NCBI GenBank assembly: GCA_017433825.1
Contig: JAFRGL010000005.1
Location: 122,797-186,796 of the forward strand
Source: Eubacterium sp.
Lineage (GTDB): Bacteria; Bacillota; Clostridia; Lachnospirales; Lachnospiraceae
Direction of reading: 5' to 3'
Length of the DNA: 64,000 nucleotides
The notes under the pieces were generated by a model. The model saw nothing but the letters and a program-made list of their open reading frames with translations. It made no database searches and was not told where the DNA came from. Made by a program: the position numbers and the translations under genes. Position 1 is the first letter of the stretch, and each line of letters opens with the position of its first letter. Shown here piece after piece: positions 57,637 to 64,000 of the stretch.

Positions 57637-59688
57637 ATGAAGTATTATGTTGATGCGAAAGCCGTTTCCTTCGGGGACGGTTCCGAAAAGCACCCGTTCC
57701 GGACCATACAGCAGGCAGCGGACAGGGCGCTTCCGGGAGACGAGGTCATTGTCATGCCCGGCATTTACCGCGAGCAGGTGCGGCCGGTACATGCGGGAAG
57801 GAAAGACGCGCCGGTTGTATACCGTTCGGCAGAACCTCTGGCAGCGGTGATTACCGGCGCCGAGCCGGCATGCGGCTGGGAAAACACCGGCGGCAGCGTC
57901 TGGAAGATTTCCGTTGACAATGCGCTTTTTGCCGGCCGCAATCCCTTTGCCGAGAAACTGGCAGGCGACTGGCTGCTTCCCGGCATTGCCCATGCGGGAG
58001 AGGTATACCTGAATCACAAATCCATGTATGAAGTGTCATCCTTAGAGGAGGTGAAGGCACCGCAGATGTCCGTATATTCCTGAGATCCGGAATTTTCGGT
58101 GTTTGTCTGGTATGCCGTACAGACGGATGGATGCACCGAAATTTACGCCAATTTCCAGGGAAAAAACCCCAATGAGGAGGACGTGGAAATCTCCGTGCGG
58201 CAGAACTGTTTCATGCCCTCGGAAAACGGCATTGACTACATCACCCTTTCCGGCTTTACCGTACGGGAAGCCGCCACGCGCTGGGCGCCGCCTACGGCTT
58301 ATCAGGACGGTATGGTAGGTCCCCACTGGGCAAAAGGCTGGGTGATAGAAGACTGTGAAATCTATGAATCGAAATGCAGCGGCATTTCCTTAGGCAAATA
58401 CCTGCAGCCTGAGAATGAGAACAAGTGGCTTACCTGGAAATACAAGGACGGCACCCAGAATGAAAGAGATGCCATCTGCCGGGCCGTACGTGAGGGCTGG
58501 GACAAGGAACATGTGGGGAGCCACACCATCCGGCGCTGTCATATCCACGACTGCGGCCAGACCGGCATCGTAGGGCACTTAGGCGGCGTGTTCTCGCTGA
58601 TAGAGAACAACCACATCCATCATATCAATTACAAGAAGAATATCGGCGGCGCGGAGATAGGCGGCATCAAGATGCATGCGGCCATCGACGTGGTTTACCG
58701 CAACAACCACATCCACCACTGCACCAGGGGCATGTGGCTTGACTGGCAGGCTCAGGGCACAAGGGTGACGGGATGCCTGTTCCATGACAACTGCCTTCCC
58801 GTGGACAGGGAAAAAATCCCGGCGGAAGACATGGAGAAGGTGGTCAGCAACATCGGCGAAGACATCTTTGTGGAGGTATCCCACGGACCCACGCTCATCG
58901 ACAACAACATCCTTCTGTCCGAGCGGGCCTTGAAGCTGGAAACCCAGGGCGTGGCTGTGGTGCACAACCTGATTGCCGGGTCGATCGTCGGCGTTGGCAC
59001 CGGCACGAACAACGGCGCGGTAGGCCTTCCTTCCGTCCGTTATACGCCGTATCATACGCCCCACGGAACACAGGTGGAGGGCTTCATGACCATCCTGCAC
59101 GGGGACTGCCGGATATACAACAACATCTTCGTACAGCAGCCGGTTTTCCCGCCCTTTGAGGAATACCGCAGGAAATCGGCTCAGATACCGCAGGGTCACC
59201 AGTGGGATGATTACAATTTCGAAACCGGGACCGTGCCGTACAGCGGATTCCCCTCCTTTGAGGAGTGGGACAGGCAGTTTGACGGCTATGTGGGCATGGG
59301 TTCCGAAGGCAACAACAACCGCTACTACGACCGGCTTCCCGTGTGGACCGGCGGAAATGTGTTCGCAGGCGGCGCCAAGCCTTCCGACAGGGAAAAAGAC
59401 GGTACCGTCCTTGATGCGCCAGTATCCTTAACGCTTGAGGAAGAAGACGGCTGCATGGTCCTTAAAACCAATCTGTTCGGGCAGCTGCCGGAAGGGTGCC
59501 GGCTGATTTCCACTGAAGTGCTGGGTATGGCGTTTGAACCGGAAGAGCGTTTTGAAAACCCGGACGGGACGCCGATTGTCTTTGACCGTGACTATTTCAA
59601 CGAAGTCCGCAGGGGTAAGTTTACGGCCGGACCGTTTGCAGAATTCCCAAAAGAAGAAGCATCCGTTACGGTATGGAAACAGAAATGA
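57637..59688 (+). pseudogene. Right-handed beta-helix protein gene interrupted by an in-frame TGA
   Basis: One reading frame runs from the ATG at 57637 (GAGAGG six bases before) to 59688, about 683 residues, broken only by TGA at 58081-58083. Both halves belong to one protein. The first starts MKYYVDAKAVSFGDGSEKHP with RTIQQAADRALPGDEVIV, the start of a beta-helix. The second continues DPEFSVFVWYAVQTDG and holds the helix coils (IEDCEIYESKCSGISLG, HTIRRCHIHDCGQTGIVGHLGG). The stop falls where a Trp codon (TGG) would be natural. Related proteins are polysaccharide-acting enzymes. The downstream half may still be made from an internal start, but I see no good ribosome site. Confidence 0.75.
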
Positions 59689-59718
59689 TAAAGAAGTAAA
59701 GAGCAGGAGAAGAATGAA

Positions 59719-61722
59719 ATGAAAAACAAATACCCGCATGTCTATGATCCTTTTGAAATCCGCGGCGTCTGGTTTAAAAACCGCCTGCAGCAGGCGCCTC
59801 CCGGCTGCTTTTTCGCAGGGGATGACCGGGGCTTTGTCACCGACCTTTTTGTCAAATATTTCCGTCAGTATGCCAAAGGCGGCGTGGCCATCTGCGAGGT
59901 GGGCAACTGCAGCATCGATATCACGGAAAGCAGCGACGAGGACAGACAGCTGCAGCTTTCCGATCCCGACTGTGTCCAGAAGCTGAAGCTCTTTGCAGAA
60001 ATGTGCGCCAGCTACGGCGTGCAGGGCGTAATGGAGCTGACCCATAACGGCAAGGATACCGCGCCGGAGAAAATCGGCCGTGCGGCATTTTCCTGTTCCT
60101 CGTTCCTTACGCCGGCGGAAATAAAAAGGGCGAAAATGGCAGGAAGAGAGCCGGTACCCACCGAAGCGATGACGGTGGAGCATATCCATGAAACCGTGAA
60201 AAAATATGCCAGGGCAGCCGGCTTCTGCAAGCAGGCCGGTATGAAGATGGTGAATATCCACGGTGCCCACGGCAACCTGATCGCCCAGTTTGCCAGCCCA
60301 TATTTCAACAAAAGAACGGATGAATACGGCGGTTCCCTGGAAAACCGGGCAAGGTTTGCCTGCGAGATTATTGACGCCGTAAGGGCCGAGGTGGGCGAAG
60401 ACTTTGTCATCGAATACCGCATTTCCGCGGATGAAATCCACCCGGAGCAGATGCATATCGATGAAACAGTCGAATTTATCCGCTATATTAAGGACAAAAT
60501 CGACATTCTGCACGTGTCGGCAGGCATCCACGACGTGTGGGGAGAGCCCTATTATATGCGGTACCTCATGAGCAACTACACGATGGAACAGCAGCTGAAC
60601 GTAAAGTTTGCCGAGCGCATCAAAAAGGAATTTCCGGACCTGTTTGTCTCTGTGGTAGGCGCGATTAAGGACCCGGCGCAGGCGGAGGAGATCATTGCAT
60701 CCGGCAAGGCGGACATGGTGGCCATGAACCGCGGGCTTCACGCGGACTACGATATGCCGAAGAAATACGCGGAAGGCCGGGAGTGGGAGCACATGCCCTG
60801 CCTCAGATGCCAGTGCTTCAGGATGGCAAGCCCGCATACGGCGAAGCTGTGTTCGGTCAATCCCATGTGGGGCCGGTTTGACGATTATCCGGAAGGACGG
60901 CTTCCCAAGGCGCCTGTTAAAAAGAAAACCGCCGTTATCGGCGGCGGCCCGGCAGGCGTGGAAGCGGTGAAGAGGCTGCTGGAGCGCGGCCATGACGTGA
61001 CGCTTTATGAGAAAAACGACCGCATCGGCGGGCATATCAACGACGGCTGCGCAGCGCCGTTCAAGCAGGATCTGCGGGATTACCTGAAATACATGCAGGA
61101 TTTCATGGCCAACTGCGGCGCGAGGGTGTTTTTAAATACCGAGGCCACGCCGGAAATGATAGCCGCCGAAAACTACGACGCGGTCATCGTTGCCATCGGC
61201 GCCGACCCGGTAATGCCCGTATTTCCGGGAAACGGAAAACTTCCCGTATACTGGGCGCCCGATGCGGAGAATGGGAAGGTCCCCTGCGGTGAAAACGTGG
61301 TAATCATAGGCGGCAGCTCCGTCGGTACCGAGGCTTCCATCAGCCTGGCCATGAAAGGCAGAAAGGTTACCGTCATTGAAATGGCAGGTCAGGTGAACCT
61401 GATGAAGAACGGCTCTTTCGGCGATCTGGAACGCATGTCCGACAAATACGGCGTCACCCGCCTTCTGGGCTGGAAGCTTGCGGAAATCCGCGAAGACGGC
61501 GTGATTGCGGAACGTACCGGTGAAGATGCAGAAGACGGGCAGGTTTTCATCCCTGCCGACACGGTCCTTATGGCTGTGGGCATGAAGCCCAGGACGAAGG
61601 AAGCCTTTGCCTTCGCCCATGTCTGCCCGGAAACTTCCGTACAGGTTATCGGCGATGCCAGCGCTTCGGGAGATATCCGCGACGCGGTTTATCATGCCTT
61701 TGAAGCGGCAAGGTTTGTTTAA
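59719..61722 (+). CDS. NADH:flavin oxidoreductase, 2-enoate/dienoyl-CoA reductase type
   Basis: A 667-residue multi-domain enzyme. Residues about 5-340 are an old-yellow-enzyme FMN barrel (FKNRLQQAPPGCF, VMELTHNGKDTAP, NIHGAHGNLIAQFASPYFN with the catalytic HGAHG). An [4Fe-4S] segment (CLRCQC...LCSVNP) follows near residue 360. The last 300 residues are a FAD/NAD(P) domain (AVIGGGPAGVEAVKRLLERGH, VVIIGGSSVGTEASISLAMKG). Electrons run NAD(P)H to FAD to Fe-S to FMN to an activated C=C bond. The Fe-S spacing is C-x2-C-x1-C-x11-C, two residues shorter than FadH. It follows the broken beta-helix gene by 30 bases. Substrate unknown. Confidence 0.92.
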   Translation: MKNKYPHVYDPFEIRGVWFKNRLQQAPPGCFFAGDDRGFVTDLFVKYFRQYAKGGVAICEVGNCSIDITESSDEDRQLQLSDPDCVQKLKLFAEMCASYGVQGVMELTHNGKDTAPEKIGRAAFSCSSFLTPAEIKRAKMAGREPVPTEAMTVEHIHETVKKYARAAGFCKQAGMKMVNIHGAHGNLIAQFASPYFNKRTDEYGGSLENRARFACEIIDAVRAEVGEDFVIEYRISADEIHPEQMHIDETVEFIRYIKDKIDILHVSAGIHDVWGEPYYMRYLMSNYTMEQQLNVKFAERIKKEFPDLFVSVVGAIKDPAQAEEIIASGKADMVAMNRGLHADYDMPKKYAEGREWEHMPCLRCQCFRMASPHTAKLCSVNPMWGRFDDYPEGRLPKAPVKKKTAVIGGGPAGVEAVKRLLERGHDVTLYEKNDRIGGHINDGCAAPFKQDLRDYLKYMQDFMANCGARVFLNTEATPEMIAAENYDAVIVAIGADPVMPVFPGNGKLPVYWAPDAENGKVPCGENVVIIGGSSVGTEASISLAMKGRKVTVIEMAGQVNLMKNGSFGDLERMSDKYGVTRLLGWKLAEIREDGVIAERTGEDAEDGQVFIPADTVLMAVGMKPRTKEAFAFAHVCPETSVQVIGDASASGDIRDAVYHAFEAARFV

Positions 61723-61728
61723 AAAATA

Positions 61729-61750
61729 CAGCCGGTGCTGACACCGGCTG
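61729..61750 (-). terminator. Minus-strand terminator hairpin
   Basis: CAGCCGGTG, loop, CACCGGCTG; read on the minus strand it is followed by TATTTTTTAAAC. It ends the HD-domain gene and may also stop the oxidoreductase transcript. Confidence 0.8.
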
Positions 61751-61785
61751 CTGCAAATGACACATAAGTAAAGATGCCTGCCGGA

Positions 61786-62376
61786 TTATTCTTCCGGCAG
61801 GTTTCCTTTACGGATCTGGTCTTTAATGATACGGTCGGTTACCTCGAAAAGCGCAGCGCTTCCCAGCTGCGTTTTTCTCTGCCTGCCGTATACCTGCTTT
61901 GCGGTAACGCCGTGCGCTTTCCAGTCCCCGCCCTCATTGCTGTTGTTTAAAAGCAGAGGCTGCAGGTTGTCCAGGGAATGGGCAAATTTCGAATCGGCGC
62001 TCTCATAGGCTTCAAACTCATCGAAAAGCGCGGTAAGCGCTTCTTTCTGATCTTCCGGAAGCATGCCGAAGATGTGTTCCCTGGCGGCGTCTTCCCGTTT
62101 TTTTTGGGTAGCAAGCCCTTCTTCGTCGTATGCGTAGGTGTCCCCGGCCTCGATTTCCACGATATCGTGGATCAGGCACATCAGCATGACCCTGGCCACA
62201 TCCACCGGCTCGTTGGCGTGTTCGGCCAGAAGGTATGCCATAATGGCCATATGCCAGGCGTGCTCCGCGTCATTTTCCCGCCGGCCGCCGAAGGAAAGGT
62301 GGGTCTGGCGCAGTATGGTTTTTTCTTTGTCAATATACAGGCTGAAATCCAGCTGTTTCTTTAATCTTTCGTCCAT
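61786..62376 (-). CDS. HD-domain phosphohydrolase (YfbR/HDDC2-like)
   Basis: A 196-residue HD_3 protein. Metal ligands are in GRRENDAEHAWHMA (His), MCLIHDIVEIEAGD (HD) and a late Asp in HSLDNLQPLL. This matches 5'-deoxynucleotidases of the YfbR/HDDC2 group in size and motif order, which remove the phosphate from deoxynucleoside monophosphates. Monocistronic on the minus strand. Confidence 0.88.
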   Translation of the reverse strand: MDERLKKQLDFSLYIDKEKTILRQTHLSFGGRRENDAEHAWHMAIMAYLLAEHANEPVDVARVMLMCLIHDIVEIEAGDTYAYDEEGLATQKKREDAAREHIFGMLPEDQKEALTALFDEFEAYESADSKFAHSLDNLQPLLLNNSNEGGDWKAHGVTAKQVYGRQRKTQLGSAALFEVTDRIIKDQIRKGNLPEE

Positions 62377-62442
62377 AAATCAAGCCTCGGAATGATCAAC
62401 AGTATGCCGGCGGCCTTACAATGCCGCCGGAACAAAATGAAA

Positions 62443-63687
62443 TCAGATATCCAGTACTTCCGTAAAAGGAGCGGCATCCCAGCCGGGGGTTCCGTTCTTC
62501 ATAAATGAGGTCCATGCGGATACCATCCGGCAGCTTAAGGCTTCATCCGCCTCCGTCATGGGCCGCCAGCAGCGTTTCAGCGTGCCGAATACGTACCACA
62601 GTTCGGCAGAGTGGAAAGAGCCGGCGTCATCACCCGGAAGCGCCCGCCTGAAGAAGTACTGATAGACAGGGCTTGTGCCTTTTTCCGCCTGCTTCGCGCA
62701 CCAGGCCGAAACCAGTTTCCGGCAGTCATCCCCGAAGATATCATCTGCCGTGCAGCCTGCCATGTACGGAATATCGTGGAAACGTCCTTCCTCCAGCAGC
62801 TTTTCGCCTGACGCGGTCTGGACAAACCCGTCAATGACCGGCGGGAGCATGACGCCTGCTTCCTGCTGGGCCTTTACCAGGACAGAAGCAGGTACGGCCA
62901 GCAGCTCCTCAAGGGAAGAAATCCCCGCATTGCGGATCAGGGCAGCGCCTTTTTCCTCCGCTTCCTTTAAAGCGCCGCCGGAGAGCATCGGCGAAGGATA
63001 CGCCGGCGCGCTTTGCAGGATGCATTTGCTTATCCATCCCCTGGTCAGATCCGTGCTTGTCAGTACCTGGGCGGACATGCAGCCTGCGGACTGGCCGAAC
63101 ACGGTGATATTGTCCGGGTCGCCGCCGAAGGCTTCTATATTGTCCCTTACCCATTTTAAGGCGGCAATCTGGTCAAGGCAGCCGTAGTTGCCGCTGCGTC
63201 CGTCCTCCCTTTCGGAAAGCCAGGGATGCGCCAGGAAGCCCAAGACGCCAACACGGTAGTTGATGGTGACAAGGATGACGTTCTGCCTGCAGAACGAAGC
63301 ACCGTCAAATTCCAGTTCGAAGCCCCAGCCGTGGTCAAAGGCCCCGCCGTGAATCCAGAATGCTACGGGCAGCTTTTTACCCTTGCTGTCTGCCGGCGTC
63401 CAGATGTTCAGGAACAGGCAGTCCTCGTCACACGGTGCGGTAAATTCCGGCTGGGAATAGAATTCCCTGCCGTAAAGAGGCATATCGGCAAGGTCCGCCT
63501 GCGGCGCAATGTTTCCCCACCTGCTGGCTTCATAAACACCTTCCCATGCGTCGGTTTCCACAGGCGCTTTAAAGCGCAGTTCGCCCACAGGGGCTTTTGC
63601 GTACCGGATACCGCGGTATACCACGCATCCGTCCATGGCGATGCCGCCGATGCGGCCTTTTTTTGTTTCAACAATACTGGATATCAT
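62443..63687 (-). CDS. Carboxylesterase type B (PnbA-like)
   Basis: A 414-residue alpha/beta hydrolase. It begins with VVYRGIRYAKAPVGELRFKAP, has the oxyanion strand PVAFWIHGGAFDHGWG, and the nucleophile Ser in TVFGQSAGCMSAQ (about residue 199). The Glu/Asp and His of the triad are expected in the C-terminal half (GSFHSAELWYVFG supplies His). At 414 residues it is shorter than the usual 480-550 of PnbA-type esterases. No signal peptide, so cytoplasmic. Substrate unknown. Confidence 0.9.
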   Translation of the reverse strand: MISSIVETKKGRIGGIAMDGCVVYRGIRYAKAPVGELRFKAPVETDAWEGVYEASRWGNIAPQADLADMPLYGREFYSQPEFTAPCDEDCLFLNIWTPADSKGKKLPVAFWIHGGAFDHGWGFELEFDGASFCRQNVILVTINYRVGVLGFLAHPWLSEREDGRSGNYGCLDQIAALKWVRDNIEAFGGDPDNITVFGQSAGCMSAQVLTSTDLTRGWISKCILQSAPAYPSPMLSGGALKEAEEKGAALIRNAGISSLEELLAVPASVLVKAQQEAGVMLPPVIDGFVQTASGEKLLEEGRFHDIPYMAGCTADDIFGDDCRKLVSAWCAKQAEKGTSPVYQYFFRRALPGDDAGSFHSAELWYVFGTLKRCWRPMTEADEALSCRMVSAWTSFMKNGTPGWDAAPFTEVLDI

Positions 63688-63892
63688 TCGTCCACCTGCT
63701 TTCCTGATATTTGCGGAGCAATATGTTCTGTCCGTATTATACCGTTATCTCGAAGATATTCCAATCAAAAAGACAATCTGCAAAAGCTGTTCTGACGGCA
63801 GGTGCTTCGGACGGTAATGATTTGCAAAAGAATCCGGATATGATATACTTTTCAACAACAGTACCAGAAAAACAGACATGGGGAATAAGACT

Positions 63893-64000
63893 ATGGAACA
63901 GAAAAAACACCACCGTATAATTGCAGTACTGGCTGTGATTGCGGCGGGACGAAGTACGGCATTTGCCCAGATCACCATTTTCCATGATGATATTTCCGTT
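63893..64000 (+). CDS. N-terminus of a secreted or membrane protein, runs off the window
   Basis: An open frame of 36 codons continues to the last base. It begins MEQKKHHRIIAVLAVIAAGR and reads on STAFAQITIFHDD, which has the basic start, hydrophobic core and small residues (AFA) of a signal peptide or first membrane helix. A GGGGAATAAG element precedes the ATG; an in-frame ATG at 63878 is less likely. Too little is visible for a family call. Confidence 0.5.
   Translation, partial: MEQKKHHRIIAVLAVIAAGRSTAFAQITIFHDDISV

Noticed and set aside
58081..58083. Selenocysteine codon in the beta-helix gene
   Set aside because: No convincing hairpin directly downstream and no reason for Sec in this family; a Trp-to-stop change explains it more simply.
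59428..61035. A long open frame of 535 codons on the minus strand opposite the old-yellow-enzyme gene
   Set aside because: No recognisable domain and no ribosome site; the plus-strand frame has clear motifs throughout. Similar antisense frames at 39139-40512, 53069-54016, 54518-55612 and 33503-34732 were dropped for the same reason.

Overview
The window looks like chromosomal DNA of a gut-type anaerobic Firmicute, most likely Lachnospiraceae or a relative. This is inferred from clostridial protein families (DUF4317, DUF6472 and DUF6110 types, a 2-hydroxyacyl-CoA dehydratase activator, a flavin/Fe-S old-yellow enzyme), strong AGGAGG-type ribosome sites, Gram-positive lipoproteins and a bacterial microcompartment. 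I saw no rRNA, tRNA, CRISPR array, insertion sequence or phage gene. Coding density is high and most genes lie in tight operons with ATGA overlaps.

Layout. 0-6 kb: the 3' end of an Hsp70 gene, then a catabolic operon (two SDR dehydrogenases, a Gfo/Idh/MocA oxidoreductase, a TIM-barrel sugar isomerase, asparaginase). 6-9.4 kb: an operon behind two palindromic operators, encoding a small membrane protein, a methyltransferase, a DUF6110-type protein and a P1B-type metal ATPase. 9.5-20.2 kb: a lipoprotein, a long structured leader with tandem terminators, then an apparent single transcription unit of methyltransferase, a five-gene peptide/nickel-type ABC importer, a NifH protein fused to a nitrogenase component-1 domain, and a second component-1 subunit. 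This last unit is the best candidate for an undescribed system: it has a reductase and a catalytic heterodimer but none of the other nitrogen-fixation genes.

20.2-28.3 kb: a microcompartment locus with a DeoR regulator, class II aldolase, PduL, three pentamer proteins, aldehyde dehydrogenase, PduS-like electron carrier, PduT-like trimer and one hexamer. It has no diol dehydratase or glycyl-radical enzyme, so it probably takes a sugar-phosphate-derived aldehyde to acyl phosphate. 28.4-46 kb: mixed accessory genes, including a serine hydrolase, a HipB/HipA-like pair with its own operator, a truncated DUF4317 protein, an ECF sigma/anti-sigma pair, a GH25 lipoprotein, a short peptide gene before a surface beta-helix protein, a LOG protein, a URO-D-type methyltransferase, a PT-linker surface protein and MscS. 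Scattered here are three paralogues with a zinc ribbon and what looks like only the N-lobe of a protein kinase, each joined to a different membrane or extracellular module.

46-64 kb: metabolic genes, including GH32 sucrose hydrolase, a 2-hydroxyacyl-CoA dehydratase subunit beside a dehydratase-activator fusion, threonine ammonia-lyase, P1 peptidase, an AprAB-like flavoprotein/ferredoxin pair, hydrolases, HD proteins, a beta-helix gene broken by an in-frame TGA, an old-yellow-enzyme family reductase, a type B carboxylesterase and a gene running off the right edge.
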